Assembly (NCBI GenBank): GCA_937907415.1
Contig: CALCHY010000149.1
Coordinates: 1-7,513, forward strand
From: an uncultured Trueperaceae bacterium
Lineage (GTDB): Bacteria > Deinococcota > Deinococci > Deinococcales > Trueperaceae
Direction of reading: 5' to 3'
DNA length: 7,513 nt
Shown: piece after piece, positions 1 to 5,907 of the stretch
Numbering within the stretch: position 1 is the stretch's first letter
Layout of the letters: each line of letters begins with the position of its first letter
Translations under genes and position numbers: made by a program
Notes under the pieces: generated by a model
Seen by the model: only the letters and a program-made list of their open reading frames with translations
Database searches by the model: none
Told to the model about the DNA's origin: nothing

Positions 1-57
1 GAAGGCGAACACTCCGCAATCGAGGTCAACGAGCTCGAGCCAGAGACCGTCCCGTAA
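1..57 (+). CDS. C-terminal end of an upstream gene (partial)
   Basis: Frame 1 is open from the first base to a TAA at 55-57 and gives 18 residues ending in ELEPETVP. The tail is acidic, with six Glu, and contains no recognisable motif. It is followed by a C/A-rich spacer and a strong hairpin, as expected at the end of a transcription unit. The function cannot be judged from so short a piece. Confidence 0.6.
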   Translation, partial: EGEHSAIEVNELEPETVP

Positions 58-96
58 CGCACACCAACCAACCGCCGAACCCCTAACCCCTACAGC

Positions 97-141
97 CCCA
101 CGGGCGCCCAAGCACTCTCCGGCGCCCGTGGGCCCACTTTT
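97..141 (+). terminator. Rho-independent terminator-like hairpin, possibly an attenuator
   Basis: A perfect 12-bp GC-rich inverted repeat (97-108 with 121-132) has a 12-nt loop and is followed by CCCACTTTT, so a short T tract ends at 141. It fits the end of the upstream gene. It lies only about 20 nt from the start codon of the next gene at 163, leaving no room for a separate promoter between them. It could therefore also act as a leader attenuator for that gene. The T tract is short, so termination strength is uncertain. Confidence 0.6.
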
Positions 142-162
142 ACCGGAGACTGAAACCCAAAC

Positions 163-849
163 ATGATTCTCACTGACATCGCCAAGCAAGTACCCGGCTT
201 CACCCCCAACCTCGCGCCCGGCCCCCACCTCGAAATCAGCAACATCCTCGATGACCTCGCCCGCGATGGGGACGCCATCTTCTCCTACATCATCAGCAAC
301 GAGCACGACACCCGCCCACCCGGCACTAGTACCTACATCGAGCTTGGCGGTCCAACCCTCGCGAAATACTTAGAAGTCACCACCCCGCACAACGCCTATC
401 CCAAGGCCGCCCTGCAAGTCACGCACGTCGACAACGCCATGCCGTTCCAGCAAGCCGTCGCCGCCTTCCGCCACAGCGTCCACGCCGCCACCGAAGTCAT
501 GCCCGACCTCCAGCACCACGGCGCCGACCCCCAGGCACTCGTCGCCAGCCTCGCCCACTTCTACGTCATCCTCTCCCTCGCACCTGGCCACACCGACAAC
601 TACTTCGCGCAGGTCCACTACGACGAACGAGGCATTGCCCTACCGCACGACATCGGCGTCACAATCGGCAAGGCCACCGACCACAACACCGCCCTGCGGT
701 ACCTCAACACCCTCAAAAACCTCGCGATCGCCACCTTCGGGCACCAACGCATCAACCCGTTCCCCAGCCAAGTGCGCCAAGTCGAGATCCCCACCAGCAC
801 CGGCTTACACACCGTCGCGTTCGAGTACCTCCTACCCGACGGCAACTAA
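163..849 (+). CDS. Hypothetical protein, 228 aa
   Basis: I do not recognise this protein. The ATG at 163 is preceded by CGGAGA (144-149), a plausible but distant ribosome binding site. The product has no signal peptide and no hydrophobic stretch long enough for a membrane segment, so it is probably cytoplasmic. It looks like a mixed alpha/beta protein. A central helical part (residues about 85-145) is rich in Ala and His. The C-terminal part has alternating strand-like segments ending in HTVAFEYLLPDGN. Third codon positions are strongly C-biased like its plus-strand neighbours, which supports it as a real, resident gene. The hairpins on both sides suggest it is transcribed alone or by read-through from upstream. 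Confidence 0.75.
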   Translation: MILTDIAKQVPGFTPNLAPGPHLEISNILDDLARDGDAIFSYIISNEHDTRPPGTSTYIELGGPTLAKYLEVTTPHNAYPKAALQVTHVDNAMPFQQAVAAFRHSVHAATEVMPDLQHHGADPQALVASLAHFYVILSLAPGHTDNYFAQVHYDERGIALPHDIGVTIGKATDHNTALRYLNTLKNLAIATFGHQRINPFPSQVRQVEIPTSTGLHTVAFEYLLPDGN

Positions 850-866
850 TCCACTCGGCAATACAA

Positions 867-905
867 GAGCGCGCCCCGCGATTAGACAGGTCGCGGGGCG
901 CGCTC
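867..905. terminator. Bidirectional terminator between convergent genes
   Basis: A perfect 15-bp inverted repeat (867-881 with 891-905) has a 9-nt loop. It sits between the plus-strand gene ending at 849 and the minus-strand gene ending at 942. Neither side has a clean T tract; TTGTATT on the minus-strand side is the nearest. The call rests on stem strength and on the position between converging genes. Confidence 0.7.
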
Positions 906-941
906 ATGCATCCCAAGAACTAGAGAACGGGGGAAGAGCGG

Positions 942-1355
942 TCAGAAGTTCGCGTTAACGTAGGCGCGCCCGAAGTTCTCGAACGGCCCCAGGTTGCCCT
1001 CAAAGGTGATCGTCACCAACACTCCGTCAATCCGCACGCCCTTGTAAGGAACGGTGCGCGAGCCCAACCAGTCCGTGACGACTTCGCCATCGAAGTGATC
1101 CGAGGTCCTCAGGAACAGGTCAGTCATCATGCGGAACACTTCCGCATCGCCATGCGTCTGGGCGCAGACCGCGACCCGAAACGCCGACTGCGAAGCAGGG
1201 CACGAGCGCGTACCGACGTTCATGCTGCGGTAGAGCTCCTGCGCGAACCGCTGAATCTTAGCGCTCGTACCAGCGTTGCTATTCGCGAACGCGAACCCAG
1301 CCGCAAGCACCAGCACGACACCAACCACAAGAAAAAACCTCAACTTGTACGGCAT
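942..1355 (-). CDS. Small exported protein, 137 aa, function unknown
   Basis: The start chosen is the ATG at 1355, because it yields a standard signal peptide: a short basic n-region (MPYKLR), a hydrophobic core (residues 7-23) and an AFA site before Asn25. An in-frame GTG at 1370 would add five residues. Neither start has a strong ribosome binding site. The predicted mature protein is about 113 residues. It has two cysteines (C52, C64) that could form a disulphide, an acidic/amphipathic middle, and a C-terminal strand-rich segment (VRIDGVLVTITFEG). If the signal is not cleaved, the protein would be a single-pass membrane protein with an outside domain. Codon use is richer in G- and T-ending codons than in plus-strand genes. 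No family is recognised. Confidence 0.75.
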   Translation of the reverse strand: MPYKLRFFLVVGVVLVLAAGFAFANSNAGTSAKIQRFAQELYRSMNVGTRSCPASQSAFRVAVCAQTHGDAEVFRMMTDLFLRTSDHFDGEVVTDWLGSRTVPYKGVRIDGVLVTITFEGNLGPFENFGRAYVNANF

Positions 1356-1436
1356 GCCTAAGTATCCCACACGCCGCGCCCCACGCCACTCTCCGGATCG
1401 AAGCAGACCAACCTTCTGCCCCGATCAGAAAGCCGC

Positions 1437-1459
1437 TCGCGCGGCATGGTTCCGCGCGA
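1437..1459. promoter_or_regulatory. 8-bp palindrome next to a ribosome binding site
   Basis: TCGCGCGG (1437-1444) and CCGCGCGA (1452-1459) form a perfect 8-bp inverted repeat with a 7-nt loop. The right arm runs directly into the AAAGGAAG ribosome binding site of the gene starting at 1471. It lies in the roughly 115-bp spacer between divergent genes, so it may be an operator or a leader hairpin affecting translation. Such repeats also arise by chance in GC-rich DNA. Confidence 0.35.
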
Positions 1460-1470
1460 AAGGAAGTCTC

Positions 1471-1821
1471 ATGCCCAAGTACGAAGTCATGCGCATCATC
1501 CTCGAAAAGCGCGTCATCGAAGCCGACACCCCCGAAGAAGCCGAACGCCTCATGAGCAACTATGGCCCCAACGACGTAGACGCCACCGCCACCGACCTCA
1601 TCGCCGAGCAAGTCAGCGACGACACACCCCTCCCAGCCGAACCGGACCCCGAGGAGCGCAGCGTCATCCTCACCGGCAACCCCGTCGACGGCTTCAGCAT
1701 CATCGGACCGTTCAACACCCGCGACGAAGCGTTCGAATCCGGCGAGAACGACCTCGCGCTCCGCGACGCCGACTGGTGGGTCGCCCACCTACAAACACCC
1801 CACACCGAGAACCACAAGTGA
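1471..1821 (+). CDS. Small acidic protein, 116 aa, function unknown
   Basis: The ATG at 1471 is chosen because AAAGGAAG (1459-1466) lies 4 nt upstream. The reading frame stays open back to 1276, but that part overlaps the start of the divergent minus-strand gene and has no supporting site. The protein seems to have two short parts. Residues 1-48 contain a VIEADTPEEAERL block, resembling small DpnD/PcfM-like and phage proteins with a V-EA-s-EEA pattern. After an acidic Pro/Asp/Glu linker (50-63), residues 65-110 contain GFSIIGPFNTRDEAFE. There is no signal peptide or membrane segment. The stop overlaps the start of the next gene (GTGA), so the two are probably translated together. Confidence 0.8.
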   Translation: MPKYEVMRIILEKRVIEADTPEEAERLMSNYGPNDVDATATDLIAEQVSDDTPLPAEPDPEERSVILTGNPVDGFSIIGPFNTRDEAFESGENDLALRDADWWVAHLQTPHTENHK

Positions 1822-2009
1822 AGTCGTACCTCCTCATCGTCTGGCACGACGTAGAACCCGCCCTCGAAGGCCCCTTCCTGACAGAAGAAGCCCGCCTCGA
1901 ACGCGCCAACGAGATCCGCGAAAGCAGCAACGAGCACGGCGTCTACAACCTCGAAGCCGAAGGCAAGGTCATCGTCGACGGCTTCAGCCCAAGAGAAGCG
2001 CTCGACTAA
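1818..2009 (+). CDS. Small protein, 63 aa, translationally coupled
   Basis: The GTG start overlaps the upstream stop in a GTGA junction, indicating translational coupling; no good ribosome binding site of its own is visible. The 63-residue product reads MKSYLLIVWHD, then EPALEGPFLTEEARLE, and ends with VIVDGFSPREALD. Its GPFxTxEEA core resembles GPFNTRDEA in the second half of the preceding protein, so the pair may be diverged copies of one small fold. Small cytoplasmic proteins with a GPF-x-T-x-EEA block are common in phages and plasmids, but I cannot assign a function. The C-rich third positions match neighbouring genes. Confidence 0.75.
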   Translation: MKSYLLIVWHDVEPALEGPFLTEEARLERANEIRESSNEHGVYNLEAEGKVIVDGFSPREALD

Positions 2010-2010
2010 C

Positions 2011-2132
2011 GCAGTTCCCGCAATATCATGTGAGGTACGATTACTCCTAGTTAGCGCGCCGCCCCACTCCACCACGCTCCACCCAACCCACTACCCCCAC
2101 CACGACACCCCGCTGGCGTTGGAGGAACACAC
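2011..2132 (+). promoter_or_regulatory. G-poor leader with a weak possible promoter
   Basis: This spacer precedes the two lipoprotein genes. The only AT-rich patch (about 2021-2052) contains TACGAT (2036-2041), a possible -10 box. No convincing -35 is found; TTCCCG at 2015-2020 has a short 15-nt spacer. The stretch 2062-2111 is very C-rich with only about two G. A strong GGAGGA (2121-2126) lies 6 nt before the ATG at 2133. The promoter is tentative; the ribosome binding site is clear. Confidence 0.3.
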
Positions 2133-4064
2133 ATGCCAAGACGCAAACCCCTAACCCTACTCGCCGCCCTGCTAGCCGCCGTGCTCACGCTCGCGGCCTG
2201 TCAGGACCCCAGCGCGAGCAGCGGGCCGCCCGCGTTCGACCTGCTCGAGGCTGCGCAAGACGTGCCGCTGGTAGCCACTCAGGGCCTCAGCCTCATGAAC
2301 CGGCTGGATGACAGCCTCACTGTCGCCACCGCCAGTGATTCCAGCCTCAGCATGAGCACGCTGGAAGCCGTTGACTTCGACGACTACCCCTTCGTCAACA
2401 TCACCTTCACCGCCCCCGGCCCCATCAACGACATCTGGGAGTACGCCACCACCCTCACCCCCGAGATGTGGGACGCCACCAGCGAAACCGACAGCCCCTA
2501 CGGCACCGTCATCACCGGCGCCACCACCGCCCGCATGCCCGTCAGCCTCATCAGCAGCGACCTAGCCATCCTCCTAGAACTCCACAACACCCTAGAAGCC
2601 CTCGGCGGCCAAGCCCGTCTAGACGCCATCGTCGCCGCAACCCCCACCACCCTCCTCATGCGCGACACCACCGGCACCTACTGGGACACCAGCACCGCCC
2701 AACCCGCCGACGAACTCGAACTAGCCGCCGCCCAAGGCCAATACGCCGACATGCGCGCCCGAAACAACACGCCCGAAGTCCTCGAAGAACTCAACGCCCA
2801 CTGGCAACAACTCCTAAACCCCGACAACGCCGGCATCACCCCCAGCAGCACCGTCACCACCAGCATGCTCGAGCTCACCGACCAGGACGGCGCTCTCAAC
2901 ATCACCAACGCCCTTCACACTCTCAAACTCCAAGAGGTCGTAGGTGGCGACAGGGTAGACAGCATCGACCCCGTCTGCAGCCGCTTCCTGTGGTGGAAGA
3001 TCTGCCATAACGTCGAGATCGGCAGCATCAGTGACGCCCATCAAGGGCACGACAACAGCGGCGCCTACCAGTACGCGAACGCGTTCGGCCGCGACGGCAC
3101 CTTCAATATGCCCATCTGCATCACCGGCGGCACCAAGAAGGATGCGCCCGTCGGCTGCGGCCCCAGCGCCTTCGCCAGCCTCCTCTGGCGCGACTGGGTC
3201 AACGGCGAAACCTACCTCGGCCTCACGTACGGCGAAGACAACACGAACAACCCACCCCCAACCACCAACCCCCCAGGCGACGAACCGCCCACCAGTAGGC
3301 CTCCCGCCGACAACCCACCCAGCGAAGACCCGCCCACAGCAGACCCGCCCGGCGAACGCGACCCCTGGCGATGCCTCAACCGCCCAGAAGAGTGCATGGC
3401 CTACCCGCCCGTAATCACCGACCCAATCGGCTGCATCGGCCGACCCTGGGAATGCACCCCCTTCACAACCCCAGTAATGCCCCGCGCCCTACAAGCGGCC
3501 GCGCCCCAACTAGATTCCGACCTCTACGCCGCCGGTGATCGTTACGACCGCAGCCCGGACGGCCTACTCGCCGCCCTCACCCAACCGAACTCGCGCGGCG
3601 TGCCGCTCATCAGCGCATACATGGGCGCCTGCTACTTCGTCAGCGGCAGCATGAGCACCCCCGCCGGATTCGTCAACGGCGCCAACGCCTTCCTCCGCGA
3701 CGAAGGCAAACAAAACGCCAACCGCGGCACACGAAACCGCATCCGCCTAGCCGGAAACACCAGCTACCTCCTCGGTAACGTGCTTTCAGCCAGCGCCAAA
3801 GCCACCATGCTCCGCAACCAACTCGGGCGGCAAGACAACGCCATGGTCGCCCTCTACTGGCCCAAGGGCGTCCTCAGCACCGCCGGAGCGCACTACTCCC
3901 TCATCGAGCAGTACCGCATCACCAGCGGCGGCACCTACCTAACCCCCGACGTGGCCATAATGGCTGTAGACACCCCCAGATTCCACGACGGCCGCCGCAT
4001 CTGGCACAGCCTCAGTGACATCTGGCTCCCCGCCACCGGCGTCTACTACCTAGACAGGTACTAA
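2133..4064 (+). CDS. Putative lipoprotein with split papain/C39-like peptidase domain, 643 aa
   Basis: GGAGGA sits 6 nt before the ATG. The N-terminus is a lipoprotein signal: basic MPRRK, a hydrophobic core and the lipobox LAAC with Cys23. Residues about 24-275 form an Asp/Ser/Thr-rich region of unknown fold, possibly a prodomain or binding domain. Residues about 280-372 hold C282, C291, C329 and the block VGCGPSAFASLLW, in which Cys342 matches the nucleophile of GCGP-type papain/C39-like peptidases. Residues 375-409 are seven PPxxx pentapeptides. C414-C421 and C434-C441 form two CxxRPxEC motifs. The C-terminal part (about 490-643) has Cys500 in a GACYFVSGSMSTP block, then GAHYSLIEQY (His587) and AVDTP (Asp613), matching the order of a catalytic His and Asp. 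Known C39-like domains usually have the Cys and His blocks much closer, so the linker is an unusual insertion. The catalytic role is inferred from motifs. An inactive binding protein is the alternative. Confidence 0.85.
   Translation: MPRRKPLTLLAALLAAVLTLAACQDPSASSGPPAFDLLEAAQDVPLVATQGLSLMNRLDDSLTVATASDSSLSMSTLEAVDFDDYPFVNITFTAPGPINDIWEYATTLTPEMWDATSETDSPYGTVITGATTARMPVSLISSDLAILLELHNTLEALGGQARLDAIVAATPTTLLMRDTTGTYWDTSTAQPADELELAAAQGQYADMRARNNTPEVLEELNAHWQQLLNPDNAGITPSSTVTTSMLELTDQDGALNITNALHTLKLQEVVGGDRVDSIDPVCSRFLWWKICHNVEIGSISDAHQGHDNSGAYQYANAFGRDGTFNMPICITGGTKKDAPVGCGPSAFASLLWRDWVNGETYLGLTYGEDNTNNPPPTTNPPGDEPPTSRPPADNPPSEDPPTADPPGERDPWRCLNRPEECMAYPPVITDPIGCIGRPWECTPFTTPVMPRALQAAAPQLDSDLYAAGDRYDRSPDGLLAALTQPNSRGVPLISAYMGACYFVSGSMSTPAGFVNGANAFLRDEGKQNANRGTRNRIRLAGNTSYLLGNVLSASAKATMLRNQLGRQDNAMVALYWPKGVLSTAGAHYSLIEQYRITSGGTYLTPDVAIMAVDTPRFHDGRRIWHSLSDIWLPATGVYYLDRY
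3255..3359 (+). repeat. Seven in-frame 15-nt repeats encoding PPxxx
   Basis: Seven consecutive codon blocks encode PPTTN, PPGDE, PPTSR, PPADN, PPSED, PPTAD and PPGER (residues 375-409 of the lipoprotein). The DNA units differ at many positions, so the repeat is conserved mainly at the protein level. It is probably an extended, stiff, polyproline-like linker between the Cys block and the His/Asp block. Confidence 0.85.
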
Positions 4065-4089
4065 CGACAAGGAACGGACCCCGACCACC

Positions 4090-4521
4090 ATGAAGCGACT
4101 CCACACCACCCCACTACTCATGCTCGCGCTCCTCGCACTCGCACTAAGCGCGTGCGTTCCTGACCCGCCCAAGCTCGCCCTCCAAGTCAGCAACAACCAG
4201 GCTGCTACTTGCGAGGGCTTACGCGCCAGCCTTACGTTCGCCGGCGGCGAACTCCAAGTCGGCCCCGTCAGCCCCGGAGAAACAACCGAAGACTTCATCG
4301 CCGCCCCCGCCCACACCATCGGCAAACCCATAACCATCGAAGCATGGTGCGAAACCACCACCAGCACGGGCTACGCCAAACTCGAAGGCACCCTCCGCGA
4401 GCTCAACGGCAAGTTCCACCTAACGCACATCACCCCACCCGGCAGTCAGAGCATCTGCCGCGAAGACCTGACCGAAAGCACCGACCCGGCGCCCTGCATC
4501 AACAACGGCGACGTCATCTAA
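4090..4521 (+). CDS. Small cysteine-rich lipoprotein, 143 aa
   Basis: The gene starts 25 bp after the large lipoprotein gene, so the two are very likely co-transcribed. GGAACGG (4071-4077) is a plausible, rather distant ribosome binding site. The N-terminus is a clear lipoprotein signal: MKR, a Leu/Ala core and the lipobox LSAC with Cys22. The predicted mature part of about 122 residues has four more cysteines (C41, C87, C123, C136), enough for two disulphides. It also shows strand-rich segments (LRASLTFAGGELQVGPVSPG and YAKLEGTLRELNGKFHLTHI), consistent with a small beta-sandwich. No family is recognised. Its placement suggests a partner, inhibitor or immunity-like companion of the upstream lipoprotein, which is inference only. 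Confidence 0.8.
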   Translation: MKRLHTTPLLMLALLALALSACVPDPPKLALQVSNNQAATCEGLRASLTFAGGELQVGPVSPGETTEDFIAAPAHTIGKPITIEAWCETTTSTGYAKLEGTLRELNGKFHLTHITPPGSQSICREDLTESTDPAPCINNGDVI

Positions 4522-4548
4522 CTCCCACCACCACCAACTCAGACAGAC

Positions 4549-4572
4549 GCGGCCCGCAATGAAGCGGGCCGC
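4549..4572. terminator. Bidirectional terminator between convergent genes
   Basis: GCGGCCCGC (4549-4557) and GCGGGCCGC (4564-4572) form a perfect 9-bp stem with a 6-nt loop. The stem can be extended by a GAC/GTC pairing around a bulged A. It sits between the lipoprotein gene ending at 4521 and the minus-strand gene whose stop is at 4575. No strong T tract follows on either side, so efficiency is uncertain. Confidence 0.65.
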
Positions 4573-4574
4573 AG

Positions 4575-4952
4575 TCATTCTGCCTTGCGTCGGAACGTCA
4601 AACGCTGCTGATCCCAGTCGAGCCCCGTCACTTCCCAGCCGGCGCTCAACCAAGAGCGGGCCTGCGTCGGGCGCGGCGAGTTTGCCCAGAAGGACCGATG
4701 CTTCCGCGCCGACAACGGCAACGGCTCACCGAGAACCTCTTCGATCTCCTCGAATGAGACCTCTACCGCGTCACCCGACACGCCAGAAAGGAACTCAGTT
4801 ATAGGAGCGTAACGGGCGGCCTTACCGGGCGCCTGCACGCGAACCGGGGCCCGCTGCGGACCCTCTTCGCTAGAACCCACCAGCCACTCCCCAAGAGCCG
4901 CGTAGAACTCACCCAGCCGCTCCTCGGGCACCAACACACTCACCGAAACCAC
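4575..4952 (-). CDS. DUF7662-like protein, 125 aa
   Basis: The GTG start at 4952 is supported by GGAGGG 6 nt upstream on the minus strand. Residues about 47-123 match the pattern I know for DUF7662: Y-x-P-x-T-E-F-L, then VEVSFEEIEEVLGEPLP, SARKHRSFWAN, Q-AR-WL-AGWEV, and a closing LTFRR strand. Members are short domains of unknown function, often in accessory, phage or plasmid DNA, and look able to bind nucleic acid or another protein. Residues 1-26 (VSVLVPEERLGEFYAALGEW) form a separate small module resembling N-terminal segments of several actinobacterial proteins. The residues between them (27-46) look like a flexible linker. Codons favour G and T in third position, unlike plus-strand genes. 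The gene is divergent from ssb and convergent with the lipoprotein gene. Confidence 0.85.
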   Translation of the reverse strand: MVSVSVLVPEERLGEFYAALGEWLVGSSEEGPQRAPVRVQAPGKAARYAPITEFLSGVSGDAVEVSFEEIEEVLGEPLPLSARKHRSFWANSPRPTQARSWLSAGWEVTGLDWDQQRLTFRRKAE

Positions 4953-5030
4953 TCAGAACCCTCCAACCACGAAAGAACCAGACTCACAGACCAGCATCCA
5001 AAGCACGCCCAGTATGGCACCGCCCCAAGA

Positions 5031-5055
5031 GCGCGGGAAGGAAGCGCTCCCGCGC
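5031..5055. promoter_or_regulatory. 8-bp palindrome in the divergent spacer before ssb
   Basis: GCGCGGGA (5031-5038) and TCCCGCGC (5048-5055) form a perfect 8-bp inverted repeat with a 9-nt loop. It lies in the 176-bp spacer between the minus-strand gene starting at 4952 and ssb starting at 5129, where promoters for both directions should be. I found no convincing -10/-35 pair nearby. It may be an operator or an RNA hairpin, or chance in GC-rich DNA. It shares a GCGCGG/CCGCGC core with the palindrome at 1437-1459. Confidence 0.3.
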
Positions 5056-5128
5056 AAACAACGCCGCAATAGAACACCCCGCTAAGAGAGGAGACCACAC
5101 CCCTTGCGACCCGCGAGGGCACCAAACC

Positions 5129-5878
5129 ATGAGCACGCGAGCCACCGCCCACCTAATCGGCTGCCTCAATAACCCAAGACTCCGACACACCCCCAACGGC
5201 TACCCCGTCCTCGAGCTCACCCTAGCCGGCGACGCGCCAACCCCAGACGGCGCCAAGACCCTCCCGTACTACGTCGGCGTCACCGTCCTCGGCAAGTACG
5301 CCACCTTCCTCGAGCCCGTCCTCAAAGAAGGCGCCCCCACCAGCGTCCTCGGTGACCTCCACCAGGACCGCTGGACTGACCAGAACGGCCAACAAAGGAG
5401 CGTCACGCGCCTCACCGCCCACAGCCTCGTCATGCTCGACGGCCCACACCAAACCAGAGAAGACGCCCGCGGCCAGAAACGCCTCATAGGCGCCCGCAAC
5501 GAGATCCTCATCGTCGGCAACCTCACCCGCGACACCGAAACACGCCGAACCCCCAACGGGCACCTCATCACCCGACTCTCCCTAGCCACCAACACCCGCC
5601 GCGGCTCCGGCGAAACCACCAACTACTTCACCGCAACCGCCTGGCACCAACTCGCCGCCCGCGCCAGCGACCTCCACAAAGGCGACCTCATCCTCCTCGA
5701 AGGCCGCATCACCAACGAAAACTGGCTCGACGCCAAAGGAAACCGCCGCTACACCTGCCGCATCGACACCAGCCGCATAGACCCCATCCACCGACCCACC
5801 AAGGCAAACGAACCGATCCTGCGCACCGACCACCAAGAACCGCAAGACCCGCAAGAACATGGAAAGGCGATAAACTAG
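5129..5878 (+). CDS. ssb: Single-stranded DNA-binding protein with two OB folds
   Basis: This protein coats single-stranded DNA during replication, recombination and repair. GAGGG (5115-5119) precedes the ATG at 5129. The first OB fold covers residues about 4-105 (LIGCLNNPRLRHTPNGYPV, then YYVGVTVLGKYA and a GDLHQDRWTDQNG hairpin). The second covers about 125-220 (EILIVGNLTRDTETRRTPNG, YFTATAWHQLA, GDLILLEGRITNENW). Two OB folds per chain are characteristic of Deinococcus-Thermus SSB, which works as a dimer. At 249 aa it is shorter than the roughly 300-aa D. radiodurans protein. It ends in EPQDPQEHGKAIN, without the acidic DDLPF-type tip and without a long Gly/Gln-rich linker. It could therefore be a second or mobile-element SSB rather than the main chromosomal copy. 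It begins a plus-strand run with an RNase H-fold gene 29 bp downstream. Confidence 0.95.
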   Translation: MSTRATAHLIGCLNNPRLRHTPNGYPVLELTLAGDAPTPDGAKTLPYYVGVTVLGKYATFLEPVLKEGAPTSVLGDLHQDRWTDQNGQQRSVTRLTAHSLVMLDGPHQTREDARGQKRLIGARNEILIVGNLTRDTETRRTPNGHLITRLSLATNTRRGSGETTNYFTATAWHQLAARASDLHKGDLILLEGRITNENWLDAKGNRRYTCRIDTSRIDPIHRPTKANEPILRTDHQEPQDPQEHGKAIN

Positions 5879-5907
5879 AAACAGGCCACGACCACAGAAA
5901 GGACGCC

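Noticed and set aside
1276..1470. Longer plus-strand start for the 1471-1821 gene
   Set aside because: It overlaps the start of the minus-strand signal-peptide gene and has no ribosome binding site, while AAAGGAAG fits the ATG at 1471.
1279..1788. 169-aa minus-strand frame opposite the small gene pair
   Set aside because: It overlaps the supported gene at 1471, and the low-complexity Gly/Val/Asp content is that of an antisense shadow.
2468..3010. 180-aa Arg/His-rich frame inside the large lipoprotein gene
   Set aside because: Composition is typical of a shifted frame in C-rich DNA, and it lies fully within a well-supported gene.
3255..3359. The 15-nt periodicity as a CRISPR or DNA-level satellite
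   Set aside because: It is in frame, the units differ in DNA sequence, there are no spacers, and it is explained by the PPxxx protein repeat.
4996..5018. TATGGC (5013-5018) as a -10 box for ssb
   Set aside because: No acceptable -35 is found 16-18 nt upstream, so a promoter call is not supported.
4940..5152. 70-aa minus-strand frames over the ssb start and divergent spacer
   Set aside because: They overlap the starts of both ssb and the DUF7662-like gene, have no clear ribosome binding site and resemble nothing known.
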